The notes beneath the pieces were generated by a model. The model did no database searches and was not told where the DNA came from. It worked only from the letters and a program-made list of their open reading frames with translations. The translations under genes were made by a program, and so were the position numbers. 64,000 bases of DNA, taken from assembly GCA_963573315.1 (NCBI GenBank), contig OY752146.1, positions 806,001 to 870,000 of the forward strand, given 5' to 3'. The stretch is from Entomortierella parvispora (lineage: Eukaryota > Mortierellomycota > Mortierellomycetes > Mortierellales > Mortierellaceae). This document shows, piece after piece, positions 8,035 to 17,676 of the stretch (within the stretch, counting starts at the first letter, position 1; each line of letters opens with the position of its first letter).

Positions 8035-10386
8035 ATGGACGACCCAAACATGCCTGCGTCTCCGCATCTGGTCACTACAGTTGCCGGGATAGACCCTTTG
8101 GGGGTGGGATCTATCTCCACCAACGCTAGTGTCAGTGCCGAGGCGGCCGCATCGGGTCAGCCCATTTCGTCCGTTAGGACCACCCTCGCGGGTGAGCGAT
8201 CACCCCTGAACCAACCTGCCACGTCGCATGATGCCGATTGGCCTGGAGAACCATCCGCATCATCCACCTCTGGCAGGGGTTCAGGAGGGAACGCCCTAGT
8301 CCACAACTCAACGGCCAAGACCACCCCTGGGGGTGAGCCGTCTTCTTTGTCCACCACTACCACGTCTGGTCGTGCCGATGAGCCTGGGCAGCCATCCGCA
8401 CGCCCCACCTCTGGTAGGGTGCCATTGAAATCGGCTTTAGTCTTGGAGAAGCCTGCAGGACAGTCAGGAGGGACTGGTCCTGTGTCATCATCATCGTCGA
8501 AGTCTGCCGCTTCATCCCCCTCGGGTCTGAGGGATGAGGAGATGGAGGAGCAGGCTCCCATTCCTCCCATGCCCGCGGCGGGTCCGATGCCGATTCGGAC
8601 ATACGCCTTTGCTGCGGGTGCCCGTGCAGAGTCCAAACGCAGTCAGGAGGTTCTTCGTCGCCGAGTCGAGGCCAGGGTACAGGCCCAACTCCCCCAGCAC
8701 TTTACACGGCTTAGAAGGGGAGCGGCGGTTATTATTTATGAGAACACAAAGGTCAGGGCAGAGGACCTGCAACTGGAGTTGAACAAACTCCTAGATGCAC
8801 GTTGTGTCCTGAAGAACGATACATACGGGATCTCAGTTGTCGGATTCCTCCATGCAAAGGACCTGGAGGAATTTCTCGTCACCCCTGTGGTGGTCAAGGG
8901 CGTCCGTCTCCGAGTGGAAAGAGCGGTGCACTCGACGGGGTCTCGACTTCAAATCCGAGCGGAATCGGTCTTTGAGTTGGACCCTGACGACCTTGAGAAA
9001 GAATTGAAGCGGATCTTCCAGGAAGCAGGGGAGATCAAATACATCAACCCGCATTATGTGACGGGATCAAAGGAGACGTTGACAGGAGTGGTGGATTTCA
9101 TCCTGGAGATCCCCTCTGGAAAGCTCAAGGACCTGCAGCTGCCCCGGATGGCGGCGCTGTCAGGAGTAAACACTCTGTTTACCTGGCCCAAGGGAGGCAA
9201 GGTCTGTTACAGATGTGGGACGGACGAGCACATCAGGAGGGAGTGTCCTCATCCAATCACTTGGTCGGTGGATCAAGGAGAGCCGTTGGAGACAGCGATG
9301 ATGGTGAAGGCATTTCCGGACACTGAAATCACCCAGCCAACAGTCAACACCCATAGTCAGTCAGGCAACAAATCCACAGCCAATAAAGCTGGTTCAAACA
9401 AAATCAATACGCAGCGAGACAATGAGGAGGAATGGACTACGGTAGGACAGAAGAAACGTCCTTACAGTACAAGATCCCGTCCTGGCCCGCAATCCGACTC
9501 GGACAACCCTGTGGAGAGGAAGAAGACTCAACAGGGAAGTGCCAGTGGAGCAGGCAATGGAGGAGGGAAAAAACCCGAAGACGGCGGTGGAAGCAAAGGC
9601 AAGGGGAAGGCCAAAGCCAACACCGACGACCACCAGGAGCAGAGGAAGGAGTCCGAAGCTCGGGTGGACGTTAACAGGGGGACAGAGGAGGGCTCTGCTG
9701 TATCCAACAGCAAGAACACTCCTACTGCTACCAAAGCTAGTGTGACCTTTGCACCATCTGGAAACAGCTCTGGAGCAGCAGGGTCAGGAACGAGCGGTCC
9801 CACTGAGACCGTCAAGGGTACTAATGCAGTCAGCAACGGTAACCAGACTGCAGAGTCCACCTCTGCCGATATTCAAACAGCAACATCATCCAAGATCGCA
9901 CAGGAGCAAGAGGCGGCGAAGGTAGCAGCTGCCCAACAAGCTATGATCAGGGCAGAAGAAGAACAGGCCCGGTTAGCACAGGAATACGCCCGCCAGCAGG
10001 AAGCCTGGTTAGCACAGGAACAGGCCCGTCAGCAATGGGAACAGGCCCAGCAGGAAGCCTGGCAAGCAGCTGCGGCAGCAGCTGCAGGGGAAGCTGCAGA
10101 TGAGGCCTCGGCAGCGGCGGAAGCTTTCAGGGCAGCAGACAATAACCATAACATCTTGGACGAGGATGACTTTATGGATGATATGGACCCGGAAGAGGTA
10201 GACATCGAGATGTATATGAAAACATCAGGTCGGTCTAGAGCCGAGGTGGAGGCGATGATAACGCTCAAGATGGCCGCCCGAATCAGAAAAAAGTCGAATG
10301 GGAAATCAATTGTGAAGCCAGTCGGGAAACCAATTGGGAAGCCCATTGGAAAACCGACGACGAGAGCCAGCAAGTCGACTAAGTAG
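8035..10386 (+). CDS. LINE copy 2 ORF1 protein (CCHC zinc knuckle)
   Basis: This is a 783-residue counterpart of copy 1 ORF1 with the same CCHC knuckle and Gln/Ala-rich C-terminal region. The triplet that is ATG at 763 in copy 1 is GTG here (8014-8016), so translation should start at the conserved ATG at 8035 in the CACCATGG context. It shares nearly all variants with copy 3 ORF1 and differs from copy 1 in several N-terminal blocks (about 8235-8370). Private change: Leu for Phe in the acidic stretch near 10156. Confidence 0.88.
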   Translation: MDDPNMPASPHLVTTVAGIDPLGVGSISTNASVSAEAAASGQPISSVRTTLAGERSPLNQPATSHDADWPGEPSASSTSGRGSGGNALVHNSTAKTTPGGEPSSLSTTTTSGRADEPGQPSARPTSGRVPLKSALVLEKPAGQSGGTGPVSSSSSKSAASSPSGLRDEEMEEQAPIPPMPAAGPMPIRTYAFAAGARAESKRSQEVLRRRVEARVQAQLPQHFTRLRRGAAVIIYENTKVRAEDLQLELNKLLDARCVLKNDTYGISVVGFLHAKDLEEFLVTPVVVKGVRLRVERAVHSTGSRLQIRAESVFELDPDDLEKELKRIFQEAGEIKYINPHYVTGSKETLTGVVDFILEIPSGKLKDLQLPRMAALSGVNTLFTWPKGGKVCYRCGTDEHIRRECPHPITWSVDQGEPLETAMMVKAFPDTEITQPTVNTHSQSGNKSTANKAGSNKINTQRDNEEEWTTVGQKKRPYSTRSRPGPQSDSDNPVERKKTQQGSASGAGNGGGKKPEDGGGSKGKGKAKANTDDHQEQRKESEARVDVNRGTEEGSAVSNSKNTPTATKASVTFAPSGNSSGAAGSGTSGPTETVKGTNAVSNGNQTAESTSADIQTATSSKIAQEQEAAKVAAAQQAMIRAEEEQARLAQEYARQQEAWLAQEQARQQWEQAQQEAWQAAAAAAAGEAADEASAAAEAFRAADNNHNILDEDDFMDDMDPEEVDIEMYMKTSGRSRAEVEAMITLKMAARIRKKSNGKSIVKPVGKPIGKPIGKPTTRASKSTK

Positions 10387-10430
10387 AGACTTGTCTCTGC
10401 CCGTCGCCTTCTTCCAACTGCTTTTTCCCA

Positions 10431-13400
10431 ATGCCTGTACAACCTATACCACCGAACGCGTCCACGTATGCCAACCTTCGGGTAGCGACGTTGAACGTAA
10501 GATCTATTCTCAGCGATGAGAATCGCCGTGCATTCTTTGCATGGTTAAAAAATCAACCAATTGACATCATTGCGATCCAGGAGACCGCAAACTTTGGGAT
10601 CTTTAATGACACCGTCAAAGCCAAATGGACAAGAGATTGGGGGGAGAGGGGCAAGTCCCTCTTTACCCGTTATTGCGGCCTGCTGGTATGTCATGAAAGA
10701 TTCTTCCTCACCGACACTGTGGAGCTTGGAGAAGGCCGTATCCTATCGGCCATCCTCAAAGCGGCAGGACAGGATGAGGATACTCTTAGGATCACAAACT
10801 TATATCTTCCAGCCAACGACAGAGAACAGCCAATTTTTCTTGCCAGATTGGACGTGGGCAGAATTGCACACCCTCTCACAGTCGTCCTGGGAGATTTCAA
10901 CAACACAATGCACCCGATGTTAGACAGGAACCCTCCACGAACAGTAGAACTTCAACAAGAATACCGCTACACTGCACCCTGGCAGAATGTAGTGGACGCC
11001 TTGATGACGCCGCTGAACCTGGTGGACACTGCCCTCCCTCGGACAAAGAACAAACCATACTATACTCACTACCACGTCAGGACTGTCGCCGTCACCCCCC
11101 AGAACATGGCAATCCGTCGCGCCTTTTTGGAGGCCGCGGATCCGCTAGAGCTCGAGAGGGAGAGGCCAGCGATAGGGGATGGGGCGGAGCTGCTAGCTAT
11201 GCTAGACAGAGACGATGACCTGGTGGAGAACCCAGCAACTCCGGGACAGCCCGGAATTATTTTAAACACAAACTCAAGGATTGACTATCTGATGGTGTCG
11301 GCTACAATGCTTGGATTAGTCTCGGCCCAGGAGGTTCGCTCTTGCGACATCTACTGGCCCGACAAAAAATCCAAGCTCGACCATCGACTAGTCTCTGCCA
11401 CACTTTTTACTACGGGCAAACCTCCATACTGTGCTTCCGAGGTATTGGATGAGCGTCTGTTGCACGACCCGACCTTTGTGGAAAAGGTGGACTCTCTCTT
11501 TGCGGATCTGGCAGAGAAGAGGAGTCAGCCCGACTCGCCACCCATGTCCACCTGTTGGGACGAGTGCAAGACCAGGATCTTGGAGGAAGGTCTGAAATAT
11601 GCAAAGAAAAAAAGAAGAGATAACATGGACAAGCGTCGAAAGTTGACCAGGGATCTCGCGCAAGCGGACGCAACTCTCGACCAGCACCCCAGGAACAAGA
11701 AGGCAATTGCAAGGAGGTTGCAATGTCTTGATGACCTGGGCGAGCTGTCCAAGTACGAACTTCAAAAGGTGGCGCTGATGGCCAAGGTGAAATGGGTGGA
11801 GGAAGGAGAGAAGGCCACGCCGTTTTTTACCATGCTTCTTCACGCACGCCGCAGGAAAGCAACTATCGCAGCTCTTAAAAACAGGGAGGGAGAATCAAAA
11901 GAGGACATGGACTCGATTGAATCGATCGCCCGCGAGTTTTATTCTGAGCTATACACGTCAGAGCCGACAGACCGGACCGCACAGGAGACGCTCCTGAGTG
12001 CAGTCCACACGTCGGTGAACGCCAGAGATAAGATCGATCTGGATGCGGATCTCACGGAGGGAGAGATTGCGTCTGCGATTCAAGCCATGGCGGCTCGATC
12101 CTCTCCAGGAACTGACGGGCTCACCTACGCATTCTACAAAGCTTTCAAATCCAAGATCACACCGGTCCTCATGGAGATATTTAACGATATCAAGCCAGGA
12201 TCAGTCGCGTCTATGCCCGAATCGCATGGTCAGTCTCTGACTATCTTGCTGTTCAAAAAGGGGGATGCGGAGCAAATAGGGAATTACCGCCCTATTTCCC
12301 TCACGCAGTGTGATTACAAGATTTTTACAAAGGTCTTGACCAACCGGATGAACCCTGTTGCCGACAAGATCTTGAATGTTCATCAAACGGGATTTATCCC
12401 AGAACGGCAAGGACACGACAACGTCATGTTGCTGGAGTTGTTGGTTCATTACTTTCAAGACGGGAGCAAGGGAGACGCTTCGATCTTGAGTCTGGATCAG
12501 CAAAAGGCGTATGACAGGGTGGAATGGGGATACCTGCATCTGTGCTTGGAGCGCTTTGGATTTGGCCCGAGGCTCAGGCACTGGATCAAGCTTTGTTACA
12601 CAGAGCTAGAGGCAACCATCCACTTGGGGTCGCGCAAATCGGATCCGTACCAGATCAAGAGAGGACTCCGCCAAGGTGATCCCCTCGCGCCGATCTTGTT
12701 CAATTTTGTACTGGAACCGTTCCTTTTACATTACACACGAACCGCCAGGGGGCCTATGGTTCCTGGTATCCGTCCCAAGGTTGCCGCCTTTGCAGATGAC
12801 ACCAATCTGCTGATGGGACCAGGAGATGATATCCACGCTCAGAATGCAATCCGGCTCCACGAAGCGGCGTCTGGGGCTCGCATCAACCACGACAAATCCA
12901 CTCTGATCCCTCTGACCGAGACCGCTCACACGGTCATCGCTGTCCCAAATGTCAATGCGGTGCCCTTCGGGACCGCATTTGAGCACTTGGGAATCGTGTT
13001 GCAGTCAGGTGAACGCGACATGAAGGGGATTGAGAAGGGAATTCTCAGAAAACTGGAGAACGCAATTGCTGGATGGCGATTGAGAAAGCTGACGTTTGAA
13101 GGTCGTGTGACGGTACTGAACACGTACTTTTTGTCAAAGCTGTGGTATGTCGCACCATTCTACACCTTTACGGCGTCGTTCTACCAGGAGTTGGACAAGC
13201 TGACCCGTCACATTTTGTGGCCAACAACAAACGCTCGTGTGAGTCTGAATTGGTACCGCCAGCCCAAGAAATGGGGTGGATACGGACTCTTGCACCCCGA
13301 ACACCAGATCAAAGCCCTGAAAGCAAAATGGATGGCACGCCGACTGGAGACCCCGGCCCAGAGATGGGTTCCTCTGTTGGAGACGATTGTCAGAGAGGGG

Positions 13401-14462
13401 ACAGCCAACGGCGGAGGTCAAGCCATTTTTGCTCTAGAAAACCCAACACAGAGAGGGACAAGGCTATTGGGCCTGTCAGACCCCCCTCTCCCAGCCAGCA
13501 TCCTCGCCAGTGTCCATGCGTTCCAGGAGCTGGACATCAAAGAGGCCCCGCGCCCAGAGCGAAGAATTGGATATCGCTTCCAACTCTTTGATGGCGAGTG
13601 TGCGACCAACGCCTTTGAGGTCAAGAGGGCTCGTCTGTACCTGGGCAAAGTAGCACGAGAGGCCCAAGTAGGACGACCTCTTCCTAAAGCCAAGAGGGAC
13701 TGGCCTGCCATCCCAAGCCTGATGAACTTTAGATCCATCGAGGTGGACCGGACGGGACCTGGGCCTCATCCCGAAAGGAACTCTATGCCTCCGATCCCGG
13801 ACGAAGAGTGGAAGGTGTGTTGGGAGCGCTTCTGGGCGACCGAGCGACGCCCCAACGAGCGCCACTTTCTGTACCAGCTCCATCACAGAGCGGTATGGAC
13901 CAAGGGATTCAAGTCGACCATAATACTCAATCAACCGGTGGAGAACAAGTGGTGCAGGAGGTGCATCGCCCATGACCCACCGATACAAGTCCATGAGAAC
14001 ACAGTCCATGCTTTTCACGACTGCCCACAAGTGTTGGCAGAATGGGATCGAGTCCGCGAGAGGATCGAAACCCTCTGCCAGACAGGACCGCTATCCACAA
14101 TAGTGTATCACGATATACTCTGTTGGCCCCGAGTAGTGGACCTGCCACCTCTGGCCATCCACCTGCATTCTACCGTCACTCAAACCATATGGCAAAGCTA
14201 TTGTGCCCTTGGAGATGGAGAACGACAGGCGGATATATACCTGAGAGGAGCAGTTGTATCAGCGTTCAAGACACGAGCCAAGGTAGAACAGGCGCGAGCC
14301 ATCTACCGTGATCAAGTGGAACACCACCAACGAGCTCGAGGCCAATTAGGGCAAGAGCCGTCGACAAAGAACTACGACCAGTTTGTGTCTGTGTGGCACC
14401 ATCCTCCTCACATCACGGTCTTTCGAGATCGGCTGGAATGGGGAGAGATGTGGAGCAATTAA
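10431..14462 (+). CDS. LINE copy 2 ORF2 protein (endonuclease-reverse transcriptase)
   Basis: This 1,343-residue protein keeps the endonuclease residues (N22, E51, D155, D285, D317-H318), the RT catalytic aspartates including FADD (787-790), and the C-terminal CCHC finger. Compared with copies 1 and 3 it has private changes around residues 296-354, for example Leu at 296 and Gly at 329. At residue 873 it has Arg like copy 3, where copy 1 has Gly; at residue 916 it has Ser like copy 1, where copy 3 has Pro. These two sites bracket the mosaic switch. No stop or frameshift is present. Confidence 0.95.
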   Translation: MPVQPIPPNASTYANLRVATLNVRSILSDENRRAFFAWLKNQPIDIIAIQETANFGIFNDTVKAKWTRDWGERGKSLFTRYCGLLVCHERFFLTDTVELGEGRILSAILKAAGQDEDTLRITNLYLPANDREQPIFLARLDVGRIAHPLTVVLGDFNNTMHPMLDRNPPRTVELQQEYRYTAPWQNVVDALMTPLNLVDTALPRTKNKPYYTHYHVRTVAVTPQNMAIRRAFLEAADPLELERERPAIGDGAELLAMLDRDDDLVENPATPGQPGIILNTNSRIDYLMVSATMLGLVSAQEVRSCDIYWPDKKSKLDHRLVSATLFTTGKPPYCASEVLDERLLHDPTFVEKVDSLFADLAEKRSQPDSPPMSTCWDECKTRILEEGLKYAKKKRRDNMDKRRKLTRDLAQADATLDQHPRNKKAIARRLQCLDDLGELSKYELQKVALMAKVKWVEEGEKATPFFTMLLHARRRKATIAALKNREGESKEDMDSIESIAREFYSELYTSEPTDRTAQETLLSAVHTSVNARDKIDLDADLTEGEIASAIQAMAARSSPGTDGLTYAFYKAFKSKITPVLMEIFNDIKPGSVASMPESHGQSLTILLFKKGDAEQIGNYRPISLTQCDYKIFTKVLTNRMNPVADKILNVHQTGFIPERQGHDNVMLLELLVHYFQDGSKGDASILSLDQQKAYDRVEWGYLHLCLERFGFGPRLRHWIKLCYTELEATIHLGSRKSDPYQIKRGLRQGDPLAPILFNFVLEPFLLHYTRTARGPMVPGIRPKVAAFADDTNLLMGPGDDIHAQNAIRLHEAASGARINHDKSTLIPLTETAHTVIAVPNVNAVPFGTAFEHLGIVLQSGERDMKGIEKGILRKLENAIAGWRLRKLTFEGRVTVLNTYFLSKLWYVAPFYTFTASFYQELDKLTRHILWPTTNARVSLNWYRQPKKWGGYGLLHPEHQIKALKAKWMARRLETPAQRWVPLLETIVREGTANGGGQAIFALENPTQRGTRLLGLSDPPLPASILASVHAFQELDIKEAPRPERRIGYRFQLFDGECATNAFEVKRARLYLGKVAREAQVGRPLPKAKRDWPAIPSLMNFRSIEVDRTGPGPHPERNSMPPIPDEEWKVCWERFWATERRPNERHFLYQLHHRAVWTKGFKSTIILNQPVENKWCRRCIAHDPPIQVHENTVHAFHDCPQVLAEWDRVRERIETLCQTGPLSTIVYHDILCWPRVVDLPPLAIHLHSTVTQTIWQSYCALGDGERQADIYLRGAVVSAFKTRAKVEQARAIYRDQVEHHQRARGQLGQEPSTKNYDQFVSVWHHPPHITVFRDRLEWGEMWSN

Positions 14463-15087
14463 GTTTGCACCGCACGGTCCCGAACGATAAAAAACAAAAT
14501 CAGGGACGATCGACTCCTGCAATTGACCGCCCCGCCAGAAAAACAGACCCGAAACACGAAAACCAAAAAAACAGAAAACACAAGGTCGAGAACGCGAGCG
14601 GGTCTCCTTCTCCGTCAAGACCTCCAACAGGCATCGGTTCATCTCTTTACCAACAAGAGATGAGCAGGAACCGACCAAAAAAATAAAATCAGCGGTCGCT
14701 GCTTCTCCCCGCCTCTGAGAAGCAGTGCTCGCGAGTAGGTGGCTCCCTGCCCTACTCAAAGAGCACCCCTGGATCCTTGCAAGATCCAGAAGATCCATGC
14801 CAAGGGCTCTGACGCTCCTCTCGGGTGTCACTTCCTCACTTGTCATGACCAAGGGCCGCCGTTTCCGTCGCCTTTTTCCTAAATAGTCTTCCACCCCTAC
14901 CTCCCTGGGCCCGATCTGTATGGATCGTGAAGCCCTTGTTCCCGCTTAGCGAAGGGCGAGCCACTTTTTTTAGAAAAAACAGATAGTTCGGCAGTAGTAA
15001 CCTTTATCATTACCAGCGAGGGGGAACACTTTGGGAAAGCTTCGGCACCCCCCCGCATGGAATAAACCGAAGAGTATCTCTCTCTTC

Positions 15088-15112
15088 GCCCGGCTAGCTC
15101 AATCGGTAGAGC
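15088..15112 (+). repeat. 5' 25 bases of tRNA-Lys(CUU), junction copy 2 / copy 3
   Basis: Identical to tRNA-Lys bases 1-25. Here the AGAGC is not doubled: the tRNA end runs straight into AACTC, so the unit is 5 bp shorter. This fits a junction formed through 5-base microhomology, or loss of one AGAGC by slippage. Confidence 0.95.
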
Positions 15113-15280
15113 AACTCTTTCTTTCCCAGTTCCGCAAATAATTGAATTAGCAGTCACTGTTACTTTCAGTTTTTTGTTCATCCTCATCGCTTTTTTGCTC
15201 ATTGCATTTCGTCGGTCATTAGCAAAGTGCTCAGCTCCGGGAAGGACCATCACACCACCGTGAATCAACAACTCGTCACC

Positions 15281-17632
15281 ATGGACGACCCAAACATGCC
15301 TGCGTCTCCGCATCTGGTCACTACAGTTGCCGGGATAGACCCTTTGGGGGTGGGATCTATCTCCACCAACGCTAGTGTCAGTGCCGAGGCGGCCGCATCG
15401 GGTCAGCCCATTTCGTCCGTTAGGACCACCCTCGCGGGTGAGCGATCACCCCTGAACCAACCTGCCACGTCGCATGATGCCGATTGGCCTGGAGAACCAT
15501 CCGCATCATCCACCTCTGGCAGGGGTTCAGGAGGGAACGCCCTAGTCCACAACTCAACGGCCAAGACCACCCCTGGGGGTGAGCCGTCTTCTTTGTCCAC
15601 CACTACCACGTCTGGTCGTGCCGATGAGCCTGGGCAGCCATCCGCACGCCCCACCTCTGGTAGGGTGCCATTGAAATCGGCTTTAGTCTTGGAGAAGCCT
15701 GCAGGACAGTCAGGAGGGACTGGTCCTGTGTCATCATCATCGTCGAAGTCTGCCGCTTCATCCCCCTCGGGTCTGAGGGATGAGGAGATGGAGGAGCAGG
15801 CTCCCATTCCTCCCATGCCCGCGGCGGGTCCGATGCCGATTCGGACATACGCCTTTGCTGCGGGTGCCCGTGCAGAGTCCAAACGCAGTCAGGAGGTTCT
15901 TCGTCGCCGAGTCGAGGCCAGGGTACAGGCCCAACTCCCCCAGCACTTTACACGGCTTAGAAGGGGAGCGGCGGTTATTATTTATGAGAACACAAAGGTC
16001 AGGGCAGAGGACCTGCAACTGGAGTTGAACAAACTCCTAGATGCACGTTGTGTCCTGAAGAACGATACATACGGGATCTCAGTTGTCGGATTCCTCCATG
16101 CAAAGGACCTGGAGGAATTTCTCGTCACCCCTGTGGTGGTCAAGGGCGTCCGTCTCCGAGTGGAAAGAGCGGTGCACTCGACGGGGTCTCGACTTCAAAT
16201 CCGAGCGGAATCGGTCTTTGAGTTGGACCCTGACGACCTTGAGAAAGAATTGAAGCGGATCTTCCAGGAAGCAGGGGAGATCAAATACATCAACCCGCAT
16301 TATGTGACGGGATCAAAGGAGACGTTGACAGGAGTGGTGGATTTCATCCTGGAGATCCCCTCTGGAAAGCTCAAGGACCTGCAGCTGCCCCGGATGGCGG
16401 CGCTGTCAGGAGTAAACACTCTGTTTACCTGGCCCAAGGGAGGCAAGGTCTGTTACAGATGTGGGACGGACGAGCACATCAGGAGGGAGTGTCCTCATCC
16501 AATCACTTGGTCGGTGGATCAAGGAGAGCCGTTGGAGACAGCGATGATGGTGAAGGCATTTCCGGACACTGAAATCACCCAGCCAACAGTCAACACCCAT
16601 AGTCAGTCAGGCAACAAATCCACAGCCAATAAAGCTGGTTCAAACAAAATCAATACGCAGCGAGACAATGAGGAGGAATGGACTACGGTAGGACAGAAGA
16701 AACGTCCTTACAGTACAAGATCCCGTCCTGGCCCGCAATCCGACTCGGACAACCCTGTGGAGAGGAAGAAGACTCAACAGGGAAGTGCCAGTGGAGCAGG
16801 CAATGGAGGAGGGAAAAAACCCGAAGACGGCGGTGGAAGCAAAGGCAAGGGGAAGGCCAAAGCCAACACCGACGACCACCAGGAGCAGAGGAAGGAGTCC
16901 GAAGCTCGGGTGGACGTTAACAGGGGGACAGAGGAGGGCTCTGCTGTATCCAACAGCAAGAACACTCCTACTGCTACCAAAGCTAGTGTGACCTTTGCAC
17001 CATCTGGAAACAGCTCTGGAGCAGCAGGGTCAGGAACGAGCGGTCCCACTGAGACCGTCAAGGGTACTAATGCAGTCAGCAACGGTAACCAGACTGCAGA
17101 GTCCACCTCTGCCGATATTCAAACAGCAACATCATCCAAGATCGCACAGGAGCAAGAGGCGGCGAAGGTAGCAGCTGCCCAACAAGCTATGATCAGGGCA
17201 GAAGAAGAACAGGCCCGGTTAGCACAGGAATACGCCCGCCAGCAGGAAGCCTGGTTAGCACAGGAACAGGCCCGTCAGCAATGGGAACAGGCCCAGCAGG
17301 AAGCCTGGCAAGCAGCTGCGGCAGCAGCTGCAGGGGAAGCTGCAGATGAGGCCTCGGCAGCGGCGGAAGCTTTCAGGGCAGCAGACAATAACCATAACAT
17401 CTTCGACGAGGATGACTTTATGGATGATATGGACCCGGAAGAGGTAGACATCGAGATGTATATGAAAACATCAGGTCGGTCTAGAGCCGAGGTGGAGGCG
17501 ATGATAACGCTCAAGATGGCCGCCCGAATCAGAAAAAAGTCGAATGGGAAATCAATTGTGAAGCCAGTCGGGAAACCAATTGGAAAGCCCATTGGAAAAC
17601 CGACGACGAGAGCCAGCAAGTCGACTAAGTAG
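15281..17632 (+). CDS. LINE copy 3 ORF1 protein (CCHC zinc knuckle)
   Basis: This 783-residue protein is nearly identical to that of copy 2, with the same CCHC knuckle and the same GTG in place of the copy-1 upstream ATG. It keeps Phe in the acidic segment near 17402, as in copy 1. The start is set by the shared strong-context ATG at 15281. The stop is 44 bases before ORF2. Confidence 0.88.
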   Translation: MDDPNMPASPHLVTTVAGIDPLGVGSISTNASVSAEAAASGQPISSVRTTLAGERSPLNQPATSHDADWPGEPSASSTSGRGSGGNALVHNSTAKTTPGGEPSSLSTTTTSGRADEPGQPSARPTSGRVPLKSALVLEKPAGQSGGTGPVSSSSSKSAASSPSGLRDEEMEEQAPIPPMPAAGPMPIRTYAFAAGARAESKRSQEVLRRRVEARVQAQLPQHFTRLRRGAAVIIYENTKVRAEDLQLELNKLLDARCVLKNDTYGISVVGFLHAKDLEEFLVTPVVVKGVRLRVERAVHSTGSRLQIRAESVFELDPDDLEKELKRIFQEAGEIKYINPHYVTGSKETLTGVVDFILEIPSGKLKDLQLPRMAALSGVNTLFTWPKGGKVCYRCGTDEHIRRECPHPITWSVDQGEPLETAMMVKAFPDTEITQPTVNTHSQSGNKSTANKAGSNKINTQRDNEEEWTTVGQKKRPYSTRSRPGPQSDSDNPVERKKTQQGSASGAGNGGGKKPEDGGGSKGKGKAKANTDDHQEQRKESEARVDVNRGTEEGSAVSNSKNTPTATKASVTFAPSGNSSGAAGSGTSGPTETVKGTNAVSNGNQTAESTSADIQTATSSKIAQEQEAAKVAAAQQAMIRAEEEQARLAQEYARQQEAWLAQEQARQQWEQAQQEAWQAAAAAAAGEAADEASAAAEAFRAADNNHNIFDEDDFMDDMDPEEVDIEMYMKTSGRSRAEVEAMITLKMAARIRKKSNGKSIVKPVGKPIGKPIGKPTTRASKSTK

Positions 17633-17676
17633 AGAATTGTCTCTGCCCGTCGCCTTCTTCCAACTGTTTTTTCCCA

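Larger units (their letters stand above)
7862..15087 (+). mobile_element. Non-LTR retrotransposon (LINE), complete copy 2, mosaic
   Basis: This unit has the same 7,226-bp length and layout as copy 1: ORF1 8035-10386, ORF2 10431-14462, 3' UTR 14463-15087. Up to about 13047 its diagnostic bases match copy 3; from about 13109 to its end it is almost identical to copy 1. It also carries many private substitutions between about 10640 and 11700. It therefore looks like a recombinant between two other array members. All reading frames are open. Confidence 0.95.

Noticed and set aside
586-15112. The three upstream tRNA pieces as working tRNA genes or tRNA-derived small RNAs
   Set aside because: They stop at base 25 and lack the B box, anticodon and T arm; nothing downstream restores the cloverleaf.
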